From NCBI RefSeq assembly GCF_043641665.1, contig NC_092198.1, positions 4,376,501 to 4,440,500 of the forward strand: DNA of 64,000 nt, written 5' to 3'. This DNA comes from Enoplosus armatus. Lineage: Eukaryota > Chordata > Actinopteri > Centrarchiformes > Enoplosidae. The position numbers were made by a program, and so were the translations under genes. A model generated the notes under the pieces. It saw only the letters and a program-made list of their open reading frames with translations, was not told the origin of the DNA and searched no databases. Below, one piece after another: positions 45,702-58,978 of this stretch (positions within the stretch are counted from its first letter, which is position 1; the number at the start of each line of letters is the position of its first letter).

Positions 45702-46893
45702 TTGGGCTGCTAAATACTGCTGCGGCCGCCCAAAGAGCTTGAAAGGCACGTGAAAAAACATGAGAGAGAGGCTGAGAGCAAGACTTCAAGCTGCCTACTG
45801 TAGTGGAACGATGACAAGATATAGCTAAAAAAGAAAAAGTGTAGCTGCGAAGAAATAATGTGCGAGCATAAACAACACAAGAATACAGATACACACGCAC
45901 GTGCATGCACACTCATACGTACTGTACATAACAAATGTGTGCAGCTGTGGAACTGTATATGAATGATGGAAAGTGGGGACGCGTTTAGTCAAAAATACTT
46001 ACAATCATCATTATCAGAGCCCTCTTGCAGCTGGGAGATCTACATTTCTACTTGAAATCTTCCGGGGACAAACTTGATGTAACGTCTGTAAATTGGAGAA
46101 CTTTAAACAACGTATTAAAACTATGAAATAAATTGCTTCTAATTTGTGTCTAACATCTGGAACAGAAACAATTTTAACATGGTGCTGCTGATTGCTACTC
46201 CTCCTTTTTCAGCCACCACATCCAAACTGCTTGTCAGCTGCACTTTGTGTTTGTCTGCTTGTTCATTTATCAACCATCACACAAAGACATTTCATCTGAA
46301 AATATGCAGACAAAAATCACTTCATAAAACCATACAATGGGGAATTTACAAAAGTATTTTGTTATACACACTATATTATATTTTTATGATGCTGATGACC
46401 TTGTTATTATTGTGTCATGCATAGTATGCAGATTTTTACTCTAATCTGTACACCTGAATATTTTTTTGAGTCAATTCATGAAAATAGACACTCTTATTAA
46501 AAGGGAAAATTCACCACGCTGCTCCAGGATACTCTGCTGCAGGCAACACCCTGATCACCATCATGCAGTCTCTGGCTATTCCAGCCAAGCTATCTATGCG
46601 CACCTGCCCCGGAGAAATGCTTCGGCCTCGTCATCAGCGCCACTCGCTGCCACCCAGGCCTCCATGTTGCAGCCCGCCTCCACATTAATCCAGCGCTTCA
46701 CATCCTTTCCGAGCCAAGCCGCTCTCAGTTCTCTAGCGTGCCCATTCAGCCTCTCATGCGGTAGGCTTACATCCCTCGTGCAGTAATATATCTGCTTGTC
46801 TTAGACCAACAATCCTCCTATTTTGCTTGTATTTATGATCGTGGCATTTAACAAAGTTGTTAATTTATTAGACTAAAAAAGTCTAAGAGAGCT

Positions 46894-46927
<34 letters not shown>

Positions 46928-48017
46928 ACCACACTCTCCTTGGATATATATCTATCAGCAGTTTACTGTGGTGGTCTCATTCTCACAAGCGAATCATATT
47001 GGAACAAAATTGCAAAAGGTGTCGTGGGAAATCCAAAAGGTATAATAATAAGCATCCAAGTATAACATGGGAAATTCAAATTCAATATGGGTCAGGGATA
47101 AGGGCCAAGCAGGCATAAGGAGAAACATAGACTTTTATATTTAGTGGGGTTCTCCTTTAACACGGATCGCATCCATGTTTTATAATCCCTTTTTATAAAA
47201 GTTCAATACTCAAAAAGATCTTGAATTTAGGCTCCTGAATTTCTCTTTTCATATGTGAATGAATAATAATGAGGTTTTTGGTGCCAGACCCACCCTCACG
47301 CTCACTCGAGCAGGCTGTTTTCATGCTCGGATCAAAAACAAGTAGAGGCTGTGAAAGGTGAAGTAATTGAACCCTCAGATGTGACCCTGAGGAGTTTGAG
47401 ATGAGTCTTTGTCAGTGAGTTTCCTACCATAAGTTTGCAGGCCAAGAGCAGCAGCATCACTCATGGCCAGAACCTCAACCATGGCCCACCAAGGTACAGT
47501 CTTTCTCTTCAGCTGTTTCAGAGAGTTTGTCTTTACAAACTTTTGGGATATGTAATATGTTTTTTCTGGCTTATCCAACACTCTGGGTGTGTAACACAGC
47601 AACAGGATACTGGTTATTTTTTTCACTGTCTCAGATTTAAATACATACTTGTAAATGTAATACCATTACTACCCAGCAGATGTCGCCATTGCAAATGTAT
47701 CATTGCTTTGAATCAGTTAGTCAGATTATAATCTTATTATAATTTAATACAAGCATAAAACACTTTAAAACAAACAAAAAAAAAAACTCTTGTTCCAAAA
47801 ACTTCCAACAGGGAATATTACCTCATATTATATCTGTTATATAAGTATAGATATAGTTATATAAGTCTGTTATATAGTAAAGTAAAAACCTATTTTTGTC
47901 AAGACGGCTCTATTCTTTTAGTTAATGGTATTTGTAAATGGAAATTTATGCAAATGATCCTTTGTTTCTATGACACGCACTTGCACACTTACTCACACAC
48001 ACACAAACAAAGGGTTA

Positions 48018-48019
<2 letters not shown>
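45702..48019. other. unassigned DNA
   Basis: A GC-richer patch at about 46510-46790 has an open frame on + (46466-46786) without a recognised domain. A CA microsatellite is at about 46896-46928. Short repeated ATATAAG/CTGTTATATA words are near 47838-47880. No gene is called. Confidence 0.4.
46896..46928. repeat. (CA)n microsatellite
   Basis: About 16 CA units. Confidence 0.9.

Positions 48020-48053
<34 letters not shown>
48020..48053. repeat. (CT)n microsatellite
   Basis: About 17 CT units, roughly 140 bases before the LINE fragment. Confidence 0.95.
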
Positions 48054-48054
<1 letters not shown>

Positions 48055-48195
48055 GGAACAGGAGTCATCAAATAGGAAAGGTGTGGCCGGCGGACGCAGG
48101 ACTTTCTCTTTCTGATGAGTGAATCATTCTGGGTAATGAGTAAGATGCTAGCTGTGTGTAGTGCGTGGGTGATTTGTAATTTGATTTAAATGTGA

Positions 48196-49287
48196 TTTGT
48201 TTTCATTCCTATGCAGATGATACTCCGCTTTACATCTCGATTAAGCCTGACGCCTGTCAGCTGGTGAAGCTGGAAGAATGCCTATCAAAAAAATGGATGT
48301 CATCTAACTTCCTCCTTTTAAATGCCGAGCAAACTGAAAGGCTAGTTCTTGGTCCAAAGCAGATTACAAACAAATTCAGTGATCTCACTCTGAACTTAGT
48401 TGGTTCCACAATTTCACAAAGTATTAGAAATCTTGTCCAATCGTGTCCAATTTGATCCAAATCGTTTTGGAAAACATATCAACGACATTAAAGACTGCAT
48501 ATTTCCATTTACAAAATATTGCCAAGATCCGTCCCATTCTTTCCATGGCCGATGCTGAAACACTTCACGCATTGGTCTATCTAGGTTTGACTATTGTAAC
48601 ACCCTTTTATCTGGCATACCTAAATCAACTATTAGCAATTTACAACTTGTACAGAATTCTCCTGCTAGGATATTAACCAAGACTAGAAGATTTTATCACA
48701 TTACCCCTGTTCTTATTCCATCACATTGGCTCCATGTATATGCTAGATCTGATTTCAAGATTCTACTTTTAACCTATAGAATATTAAACAGACTTGAACC
48801 ATCCTACTTATCACCTCTAGTCACTTCTTATATACCAGCTAGGTTTGTATGATCACAAAATGTCAGTCTCCAGACTATTCCAGTATGTGACAGGCCTTTC
48901 TCTTACCAAGCCCCTCTTCTCTGGAATTGTCTTCCTATCCAAATTTGAGAGCCTAGCTCGGTTGACTCATTAAAAACTACTCAAAACACATCTATCTACA
49001 TCTACATCAGCCTTCAACCTCATTTATTCTCCCCTAAGTACTAAACTATTTATCCAGCTTATATTCAGATTTATGTGTGCATGGTTATGTATTTGTACTG
49101 TATGTTACACATTTTTGTATATGTATCCAGGTATGAATGTACAGGAGCATTTATGTACATATTGTGTATTGTTGTATTCCACCTCATTTTTTATATACTT
49201 TTAAAGATGTTGTTTATTATTGTTTTATTTTATGTACAGCCCTTTGAGACATACTTTGTGATATATAATAAACTTTGACTTGACTAA
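48196..49287 (+). pseudogene. 5'-truncated LINE, L2/CR1 group: end of reverse transcriptase and 3' tail
   Basis: The copy starts just before FHSYADDTPLYISIKPD; YADD at 48210-48221 is the catalytic aspartate pair of the reverse transcriptase. It goes on through EECLSKKWMSSNFLLLNAEQ and, after frame changes, TAYFHLQNIAKIRPILSMAD with AETLHALV, then FYHITPVL with SHWLHVYAR and [11 protein letters not shown]. These are the thumb and C-terminal blocks of L2-type fish LINEs. It ends with CAGCCCTTTGAGACATACTT and a TTGACTTGACT tail. Frameshifts and stops make it inactive; the missing 5' part is the usual result of incomplete reverse transcription. Confidence 0.8.
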
Positions 49288-50657
49288 TCTCTGTTGGCTG
49301 GATAATACAGGAAGCTAGTTTTTCAGCCTACCTGGCAAACTCTCCACAGGCTGACTTAACTTTTACACAATGTAAATACACATAACACTGTTTGCTGGTC
49401 AAAGTAAAATACCATAAAACTGCTGGGTTTGACAATCTTTACCAAACATTTTAAGGGCTTTACTGACTCCAACTAATCATTAATGCAAACCAGTAAACTT
49501 TTACTAGCCTGTGAATGGCTAATGCTATTGCTAATAGTCAGCAACATTGTTCATATTGTTGCGTTTATGTGCATTCCAATAGAAACACACTAAATCATAT
49601 GTGATGAAGCAAAACACATACTATATCAGCAAACATCACTTAATACAACCAGAGCAGGAATCAATGGCCTGATAGAGTTCAATCTGAAGACACTTGTCGG
49701 TACAAAATGCACAGCTTCAGCTCGCATGCTGGAATATGCAACATCGTTTCATGTACAAATGAAGCAATCTAGTAGTAATTGGTACATTAATCCCTTTCAC
49801 TTCTTCTTCTCCTTCATAATTACATATCTTCCTTTCATCCTTTGTCTTCAATTCCTATTTACTTTCCCCCTGCTTGTCTATCATACTTGATGATTGTAGC
49901 AAACTATCTCTTTCCAGGTTCATTTGAAGTCTCGTATGTCCTAGATAAGTAAGATAACCTTATTTGTATTTCAATGGGTTATATAGAATTGTGTGTGGGT
50001 ATTCAGTAGAAAGTCGTATCACCTCGATGCTGAATCCCCCTCATTTATTTCTTACGCCTGTCATCCATTTATTCCGTATCATTAAAGCTTTTGATCAGCT
50101 CTGAAACTGCACTTTGTACATGATGTTCCTTTTCAGTGAGTCACCCATATATGACTTGCACGTTCTGACCTTGAGTGGGCATGAAGACATACAAAGTACT
50201 GTAAATGCAGGCGTTCACAAGGTGACTTTTCCAGGCCAGTGAGGTGGATGATCACCCGTGAGCTTGGCTAGGCTCTGGCGTCTTTTCTCTTCATCTTTCT
50301 CTTTTAAATTCAAAGCTGTTCTAATCAATAGTTTCATTATTAACAATGGATCAAATGACTTGTATGTTCAGGTAATCTACACGCCATCAATTCCATAAAT
50401 GAGTTGAGAACTTGTAATAATGGGTAGAAATGAAGTTGTTCATCATCTGGTGATAACTTATGCTTTATGTTTGCTTTATGAACAGCTAAAAAAAGACACC
50501 ATAATATGCAGTGCGGGTGATATTAGAGAGTATTGGTGGCACTCATCATTGAAAAGGTTTCGCTGAAATATAATATGTTCATGCAGTCTTCAAAATATAG
50601 AAGCTATCGCAGTTTAAATACACCCATCTTTGTAGTTGAACTTCTTACACACTTCTG

Positions 50658-50690
<33 letters not shown>

Positions 50691-51552
50691 GTTGCTATAG
50701 TAACTGCGCCAGTTGAGCCAGTGCGTAGGGGAGGGGTAGTGTTGATACACATGCAGCACTCTGAAGACAGCTCAGACAGTTCATTTAATGGAGAATCAAC
50801 CTCTTGAACTCCTGCTTAACCGTGAGTCCAATCGCCATGAAGAACATATCATCAGAACCGGGAGAACCTGGCGAACACACAGTGTGACATGTGTGGGAGC
50901 AAGTTAGAAAGCTAGTACTGTCTGCTATCCTGTAGAAATTTGTGCTCTCAGTTTGCACTGCAGTCAAAGGCCAGTTGCTTGGAAACCCTGTCACTTGGAG
51001 AATTCCCGGTGGCCTGGTCAGCTGAGTGTCAGACCAAAAAATGAAATGGGTAAATCGAAGTGAAAACAACATGGGGCAGCTACAGTCACTCAGAACTGTA
51101 GACTGTCAGCCCCCCATACCTGATGGTATGATCTCTGCCTCTCAACACACCCGGTGGAGCGCCCGTGACCGAGCAGTGTGGAGAAAAAATGCACAGTGCA
51201 GGAGAAAGAGAGGAGAGAAAGAGATAAGGTGGAGCTGAGAGGAAGCGTATTTAAAGGAGAAAAGCCCTGCAGGGAAGTGCAGCTAAATGCTGCAAAATGA
51301 CAGATATGTTCACAAGCAACGGACAAGGTTAGTGCCTAAAAAAAAAAGAAAACATACTAGCAGAGCCGCCCTCAGCACGGCATAATATCACGACTACGTC
51401 ATCATGCACTGCAGGAAAGCAGGAAAATCAAGACCTGTATTCTCTGTTCTGTCATGTGGAAGTAATCCAGTTACTCAGAGCTACCAGAGCTTCTTAATGA
51501 TCAGCAATTGACTACCTCTTGAACCACTTGGCTGTTAACTACTTTGTAAGCA
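49288..51552. other. unassigned DNA
   Basis: A CA microsatellite lies at about 50659-50688 and an A run near 51340-51350. No gene is recognised; open frames near 50785-51326 have no domain. Confidence 0.45.
50659..50688. repeat. (CA)n microsatellite
   Basis: About 15 CA units. Confidence 0.9.
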
Positions 51553-51665
51553 AGTAAGTAACATTTTATTTATATAGCACCTTTCAAAATCTAGGTTGCA
51601 AAGTGCTTTACAAAAAGATAAAAACATTAAAACAGGAGACAGCACAATAAATACCAAAACAAAAC
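51553..51665 (-). repeat. LINE-type 3' end
   Basis: The + strand reads AACATTTTATTTATATAGCA, then CCTTTCAAAA and GTTGCAAAGTGCTTTACAAA, followed by A-rich text. Read on -, this is the ...AAAGTGCTTTG / GCTATATAAATAAAA tail typical of L2-type elements in fish, so the insertion points to the left. Confidence 0.6.
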
Positions 51666-52500
51666 AGATAATACAAACACCTGACAGAGCTGGCTGACCT
51701 GACTCTCGGGACCCAGGACTGAGAACGCATAGTCGGCACGTGTTTTTAATTTTCCCGACCTGAATTATTATCCCAATCCGGCCTGCTTTGAAGCTCACTG
51801 TGCCAAATGTGAAAGTCTGATTGATTCCCAAACTACATGTAAAATGTAAAACTTATACAATTGGGAGTCGAAAAACATACAGAAGAAGAATAAATTACAA
51901 AGCATTGCTGAAATGAAGAAATTTGAAATGAATTACTAATTTTGAAAATCCAGCCTTGTCTGTGGTCACCTGGTAAACTCCTGTTACCACCTGGGGGATT
52001 TTATTTTGAAAGTCCACATTGTCCACGACCCCACTAAGCTCACAATGGTGTGAATGCTGAATCAGCATTCAGCAAACACTCTGCTAAGATTTATTTATTT
52101 CAATATGGTTACTGCAGAAATACACAAAGACATTCAAAATATTGCATAAGGCATATTTTCGGAAAATACTAGATATCTACAAAGGAAAAGAAATGAGTCA
52201 GGCTATGTTTCTGTCTTTAATTCTCTCTGTCATCCTTTTCTTCCCCCTATCTGCTGCCCCCCACCCCCCCACCCCTCAATCTCTTCATGTTTTCCAGTCG
52301 TCTTTGAAATGAGGACAGATACTGTAGGGTGTGGGGATGCGCCAGTGAGCTCCATAGAAAATGTATTAGCAGCTCTGATGATGGCCAGCCAAAACTGTGA
52401 TTGCTTAAGCACTTTTTTTCATGATGAGATGTCAAATGGATGTGTCATGCTTGATGAAAATAATTTGTACTCAGTTTCCTGTCCCCCTCTGTTCCTGTTA
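51666..52500. other. unassigned DNA
   Basis: A C-rich run is at about 52258-52277. No gene is recognised. Confidence 0.4.
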
Positions 52501-52504
52501 TCAG

Positions 52505-52506
<2 letters not shown>

Positions 52507-52541
<35 letters not shown>
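52507..52541. repeat. (GT)n microsatellite
   Basis: About 17 GT units. Confidence 0.9.
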
Positions 52542-52689
52542 CTTGTGTACTTGTGTTACCAAGCCATCTGCATTGGTATTTATGCATCGAAGCACTCATG
52601 AAAAATATTCTCATATATTCATTCACATCTGTGCATGTGTGTTAGTGTGTGCACATGACTGTGTGCCTTTACATTAATGTCTGTGTGTC

Positions 52690-52691
<2 letters not shown>

Positions 52692-52722
<31 letters not shown>
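52692..52722. repeat. (GT)n microsatellite
   Basis: About 15 GT units, 150 bases after the previous tract. Confidence 0.9.
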
Positions 52723-52723
<1 letters not shown>

Positions 52724-52959
52724 CATGTTCATTCAGCATCACTTTCATGGCTGAAATCTCTGAACCTGAGAGCGAGAGACCCCCTCTGATTTCAGAATGT
52801 GCAGAAGGCCACTTTCCTCTAATGAACAGTGAACACTTGATGAATGATTATATGATCTCTAACAGAGACACACACACAAACAAGCACTCAGAGAGTAATA
52901 TAGCTGTGTGTCCTCTGCACGTGTAAAAAGAGAGGCTAATCAGGGCAGTTCAGTGATGA

Positions 52960-53420
52960 ACACATGACTTACATGAACTTAAGAACGGAAGTCAGATTTA
53001 ATAACTGTGTTCATGGTCCTGCAGCCAGTCTGCTGCGACTGCCAGGAGGGGGCGACTCCACTGGTTGCAAAAAGAAGTCCGATTGTATAGAAGTCTATGA
53101 GAAAATGATCCTACTTCTCACCTGAATCATAACCCTGAATATTTTCCTCATGAGTTTATGGTCTCAATTCCTAGTTTCAAGTCTTCTTCGATACAGCAAC
53201 ACTTAAGGAGTCAACTGTTCATTTTTTCCAGTAAGTACATTTACAAGCTAACTTTGTTAGCAGCTACTTTGCATAGCGTAGCCAGGAGCCCGGTGCAGTC
53301 ATGTTGCTGGTATAGGTGGGTGTGCATAGTGTCCTCCGGTTCTCAGATCCCCAGCTCCACCCTCTTGTCCAAATATGGCCACTTCTGACTGACAAAATAG
53401 CATCAAAACAGTAGGCCACA
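52960..53420 (+). repeat. teleost high-copy non-autonomous repeat
   Basis: Contains CTGCGACTGCCAGGAGGGGG and CGACTCCACTGGTTGCAAAA, then AGTCCGATTGTATAGAAGTC. It also has TTTCAAGTCTTCTTCGATAC and, at the end, CAGCTCCACCCTCTTGTCCA with TGGCCACTTCTGACTG. This order of words is familiar from one of the commonest fish repeats. Open frames through it are not genes. Confidence 0.6.
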
Positions 53421-53952
53421 AACCAATGGTTGACGAACATCTTCTAAAAGAAAAGAAAATGTGATTATGAATTGAAACTAAATTGAACAAGAAGAAACAG
53501 GAAGTGTAATAGGAACATGTGCAAAGTGTAGTTGAAGGATATCCTTGTTTGTGAATGTAACTCTGTATTTCTGCTGCTTCACTGCCTCAGCAGTCTGCTA
53601 TTAGAGCCATGAGTCATCGGCTGGAGACAGAGGGACACACAACCTTCAATCCTCTCGATAAGAATATGCAAAAATAGCATCTTTCGGTTTTCTTATTTTG
53701 TGTGTCACAGTGCAGAGAAGCATAGGAATTGGGGAGGGGGGGGGGGGCGGATGGATCCTGGGACAGATGGCAGTATTGCATCATATGTTTCCTGTCCAAC
53801 TCAGCCACAGAGATGACCATGTTTCCTCTTCTCAAGTGAACGAATTCATGAGTTTTTGTACCTGTTTATGGCCGTTGTAAATTGAAGTACGTCTCAAGGG
53901 CTCACCACTTTAGCACTGTAATCTCTTTGTTGACATCAAGTTAAAGTCAGTT
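53421..53952. other. unassigned DNA with a G run
   Basis: A G-rich run is at about 53731-53750. Open frames on both strands near 53614-53880 have no domain. Confidence 0.4.
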
Positions 53953-54135
53953 CAATTTTATTTATATAGCGCCAAATCATAACACAAGTTATCTCTGAGC
54001 ACTTTACATATAGAGCAGGTCTAGACCGTATTCTTTATAATATTATTTACAGAGACCCAACAGTTCCCACCATGAGCAACACTGACAGCGGCAAGGAAAA
54101 ACGTCCTTTTAACAGGCAGAAACCTTGAACTGAAC
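53953..54135 (-). repeat. teleost LINE/SINE-type repeat
   Basis: The + strand reads AATTTTATTTATATAGCGCC, then AAATCATAACACAAGTTATC, GAGCAGGTCTAGACCGTATT, and GGCAAGGAAAAACGTCCTTT with AACAGGCAGAAACCTTGAAC. It is a high-copy fish repeat whose 3' tail (GCGCTATATAAATAAAA on -) is LINE-like. Confidence 0.65.
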
Positions 54136-55054
54136 CAAGTCAATCCAAAACTTTATACAGCCACCTTTGGTATTGAAATATACATTATATTCTAGAAATA
54201 CTGCAGTTGTCGGTTATTCCCTTTAACCCTCACTGGATTTCGGAAACCGCTGTGGTGGACTGTTGAAGCTTACTAATATCTATATTTTATAGATGGTAAA
54301 CATTAGATTTTTTCCATGGTAGATCTAAATGTTATAACAGAATCCCTACTGATCATAATAGCAGCTCCTGCTATTAACAGCAAGATCAATGTACGACATG
54401 ATCAAACCTCCGTTAATCTCTGTTTTTGGAGATGCTGTGGAGGATGGAGGTGAAATTAATGCCTGAGATGTAGAATACAGAGTGGGCTCCAAAGTAAAAC
54501 ACCATATCCTTGAATAGAGGAAGAGATCCAGGAGAGAAGAGGAGAAAATGCCTTTGATGTGCAGTAAATGCATTAACGTTCTCCCATTTCTACCAGGACG
54601 TAATTGGAGTGTTGGTTTGCTGAGGTTTAACTTTCAGCTGAGGGTTTTATGGTAATTGATTTTTTTTTTTATTAAAAGGATTTTTTCCATGGGTTAGTGG
54701 CTCACACTAATAAAAGGCTTAATCCTTAATCCAAATGTAAACAAAATACATTCATCTTTAAAAAGTGCATAAACAGAGGAGGAAAATGTTTTTTAAGATA
54801 TGACGGTTTGAAAAAGATGGTAAAATATTTCAGTGTTTGAAGAGATGATACAGGAGGGGATTTTATCAAAAAGATTCTGCATGGACATTTAATTACATTA
54901 TTGTGTGATTAACTAATCTTCTATCCATACTTCTTTATATTTCTCAGGTATTCTACTGTGTGGTGCCACTGGGGCGCATATAGAGTTCTATGCATTATTA
55001 TGCAGGGCGCAGTGGCTGGGCATGGAGCACTAATTGTTTCATCAAGTGGGTGTG
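54136..55054. other. unassigned DNA
   Basis: No gene or repeat recognised. Confidence 0.4.
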
Positions 55055-55260
55055 TGTTTTTGCTTGTGGTACTGGACGGACCCAGTGAGGCATAGACTAT
55101 ATCCTGCTGTTACGTACTGTAACTCCAGGTTCTATGAGTATAGGCGCAGCCCTCTGAGCTCTGGGCCTCACTGGTTCCTTTAATTGCTGAAGAAAAAGCT
55201 GTTTTTGGGAGCTGAAGTGAGACCGAGGCAAGGTCCACACAACAGGTGGGCGTGGACTAA
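55055..55260. repeat. interspersed repeat with GTTACGTACTGTAAC core
   Basis: Contains GTTACGTACTGTAACTCCAG and GTTCTATGAGTATAGGCGCA, then GGCCTCACTGGTTCC and AAAAGCTGTTTTTGGGAGCT. The words are familiar from a fish repeat. A degenerate partial match (GGACGTAACAAGTTCTATGA then GTAT) lies near 61515-61540. Confidence 0.5.
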
Positions 55261-57024
55261 AGTTTTTTCAGTGCTATACTATTCATATCTATACAACCAA
55301 TGTGTTTATGATTGAAATCCTGAAATTGTTTACCAGACCACAATGTTCTTCAGAGATATAGCCTCTTAATTTTGCTCCCAGCGTGCACCAGATTGAGGCT
55401 CCACCCACCAAAGTCTCACAAAATCCTGTGGGAAACACTGCACAGAGCACCTCCACATAACAAATCCCAATTTAACCCCTGGATTTATGTAAAATATGGA
55501 TTTATCAAACATTGGGAAAGAAACCTAAACAGATCATCAACACATCATATTTCAGGTATTTGCCATCAGCAGATATCAACCTTTTTTTTTCCTAAAAGCT
55601 TTGAAGGAACTGAAGTAGTTTATATGATGTTGAGCATTGGAGTGATCTGTATTAATGTTCTATCTTAGAATTTAGGCCATTATCAGGATAACTGATGGAG
55701 CTGAGCAGTCAGCTAGCAGAACTGGTGCTTCGTTGCTGTTTCATGACACCTCTGCCTGTTCCTGATGATGATGTTAAAGTGAAAACCAAAATCTCGGAAC
55801 AGCAAATATGCTTCTGTCTCTTTGGCATTACAGTCTCAATTTGATGACTTGACTGAGCTTCAAGAATTGACCAGAAAACAAACAAAAAATGAAACAGATG
55901 AAAGTGAAAGGGCTGCTGCAGTGGCATAACAGTACAGCAGGACACAAGACAAGTGACCTTTCTGAAGGCTAAATTGCACCCATAACCACACAAACGCACA
56001 CAGACACACACAGACACACACACAATCCCTGTAGGAACAAACTTACAACAAAAACCCACAGCATGCACACTGAAATATAACCTGCTACTAATCTTGCTAT
56101 CACCCTTGATTTGAATTTATCATCCAAGCAGCTATGATAAGCTTCTGGAGTTGTGTTCTGATAACACTGCTGAAATATTCACAGGCCTCTTCTTCGGCCT
56201 TATCACATTTAGCTCAAGGCTGTGTAACACACGGACTCTCTAAACAAGAACACAGCCGACACAAAAAGCCTTTAGAGCATCATTTAAAATGCAGCAGATG
56301 GTGCATAGTGATGGCACAGCAGCTGAGCTGAAGGTGTAAGGCGGTTCAGTGCCGAATGGATTCACTGCACTGCAACTGACACCCCCCCCCCCCTCACTAC
56401 TGTCCTTGTCAGTGATAACTCTCAACTCATGTTCTACCTCTGTGCCACATTGTCAAGCCAAGCATAAAAACGTTTTTTGCAACATTTTGTGTATGTTTTT
56501 TTTTATTGTGGACGTCCAGATTGATTAATTTAAAGAGGAAAAAAATGTCTCTCAGGGGTAGGGGGTGTCACAAAATTCAATTCCGGGCACTCAAGTGGAA
56601 GCTTAAAAATAAAAAGCCTTTACTGTAATAAATATGGGCTTAGTACCACACAGATACGACATAAGACATAACACCCTGAGAAAGGCAGGTGTGTCTATTC
56701 GCTCTGGTGTATTTCCATAATTTACTAACCCAGTACCTGGAACTGGACCTTTCATGTCAAACCCTACCCTGAGGGAGGGCACATTTCTTCTTCTGTAGAT
56801 TAATTGTATTTAATTGTATTTATTGGTATTACACAAATATCCTGAGCTTCTAGCTCATTAGCTAAGCCTACTCGTTGCATTCATTCAGAACTGCAAACAC
56901 CTGCTTCATAGGTGTCTGGTTACTCATTAAAAACTATTCTAATGACCTGCTTTAAGACAGTGGTCTGTAATGATCATTTGAACTTTGCTTCCATGACAGC
57001 CGGTGTGAAAACACCTGTGTGTGA
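55261..57024. other. unassigned DNA
   Basis: A CA-rich tract is at about 55990-56023 and a C run at about 56382-56393. Tandem TTTAATTGTA words lie near 56800-56830. No gene is recognised. Confidence 0.4.
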
Positions 57025-57027
57025 CAA

Positions 57028-57028
<1 letters not shown>

Positions 57029-57060
<32 letters not shown>
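57029..57060. repeat. (GT)n microsatellite
   Basis: About 15 GT units. Confidence 0.9.
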
Positions 57061-57303
57061 CAGCCGCACTGATGATGTTGATATTTACACGCTGGAACCA
57101 TGTGGATCTCGTTAAAAGCTCATCTAAAGGTCTTCCTCCAACACCGGAGATTCACACTGGGAGCAAAATGGAGATCCTGCTGAGGATTTGTGTGTGCACG
57201 CACAGACGTCATAATCCCAGTGGACGTGATGTGAGAGCCGTTAAATGGGTGTCATGAGGAGTAAAACCATTTTGCACACCACCAAGAGCTGTATAGGACC
57301 AAA

Positions 57304-57354
57304 ATGGGAGAGGTATCCAAGCCATATGGAGATTTGTCAATAGACCTTGATCAG
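57304..57354 (+). other. possible short exon with a donor site
   Basis: An ATG at 57304 opens 17 codons (MGEVSKPYGDLSIDLDQ) that end in CAG directly before GTAAGA, a good donor. The reading is not recognised and no partner exon was found, so chance is the more likely explanation. Confidence 0.12.
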
Positions 57355-57366
57355 GTAAGATTAGCT

Positions 57367-57388
57367 AAGATCTTAGATCTAAGATCTT
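57367..57388. repeat. 22-bp perfect palindrome
   Basis: AAGATCTTAGATCTAAGATC followed by TT equals its own reverse complement. It contains three overlapping AGATCT-type units, so local duplication of AGATCT words may explain it. Confidence 0.8.
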
Positions 57389-57824
57389 TGATATTGGATA
57401 TTTTATTACAGATTAGAGATATCTTTAGAGGCTTCATGTAAACCAGAGCACCAAATTCAATGTCACACACAAGTTGCAGTGTAACCTTTGGTTAATACTT
57501 TATTGCTCCAAACCAAAACTCCTTGTAGTGTTTGATCACATGACAGCTGTTTAACAGCACAGGCTGGCGGATCCAGAGATCGCATCACAGTTGAATGGGT
57601 CAGACCTTTTGACAACTTGCTAGCTTCCCACGGCTTGCTTCCTTCACTATGTTTACAACTGTGTTAAACACCAGGTTGCTTTCTTGCCACCCCATTTGCA
57701 TATTCCACCCAACGTGGGGTTTTGACCGCCTAGGTTAGGAAAGTATGTCTAAACCAAACAAGGCCTACTGAAACATTTCTTTATAGCCTGATATCAGACA
57801 GAACTGTAAACTTGTTTCACTCCG
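57389..57824. other. unassigned DNA
   Basis: No gene or repeat recognised. Confidence 0.4.
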
Positions 57825-58030
57825 TTTCCATCTTCAGTCTGACATTACTTCCACTCTGACCGATTTCCGTGGGGGAGCGGGATTCGACTTTCCCTGACCA
57901 ATCGCTCGCGACGTGATGAACAAAAGCAAAAGCAGACATTCTGTGTAATACGCTCCATTTTGCTATAAACTTTTTACGAGACGAGGACAACTGCCTGCCA
58001 TTTATTCTCTCTAAGGCCGTGTGAAACACA
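57825..58030. repeat. possible interspersed repeat
   Basis: Contains TCTTCAGTCTGACATTACTT and CGACTTTCCCTGACCAATCG, then ACGCTCCATTTTGCTATAAA, CTTTTTACGAGACGAGG and CAACTGCCTGCCATTTATTC. It is CpG-richer than its flanks and resembles a fish repeat from memory. No protein is encoded. Confidence 0.35.
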
Positions 58031-58630
<600 letters not shown>

Positions 58631-58717
58631 CCCTGAGGGAAGGTCAAAAATATAACAGAGAACCCAGAGGAGGATGAAACCATAACAAAGATCCAGGAAA
58701 CAAGATGTGGTAATTTA

Positions 58718-58718
<1 letters not shown>

Positions 58719-58753
<35 letters not shown>
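58719..58753. repeat. (CT)n microsatellite
   Basis: About 17 CT units. Confidence 0.95.
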
Positions 58754-58756
<3 letters not shown>

Positions 58757-58925
58757 CATAACCAGTGGAACAGTTATTTTATCAATAAATCATTTGTATG
58801 TATTAATGCATTAGAGGTAGATATGATCTGACAACAACAAATAATTTTATTTCCAAAATAATACTAAAATACTAAATGCTAAAAGTAATAAAGATACTGT
58901 TCCTTTAAAACATATGTTCCACATA

Positions 58926-58935
58926 CACACACATA

Positions 58936-58973
<38 letters not shown>

Positions 58974-58978
58974 CACAC
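58926..58978. repeat. compound CA/TA microsatellite
   Basis: A short ACACAC tract runs into about 18 TA units with one GT interruption, then back to ACACAC. Confidence 0.9.

Noticed and set aside
46466..46786. 106-codon open frame
   Set aside because: No motif and no convincing splice sites; kept only as a compositional observation.
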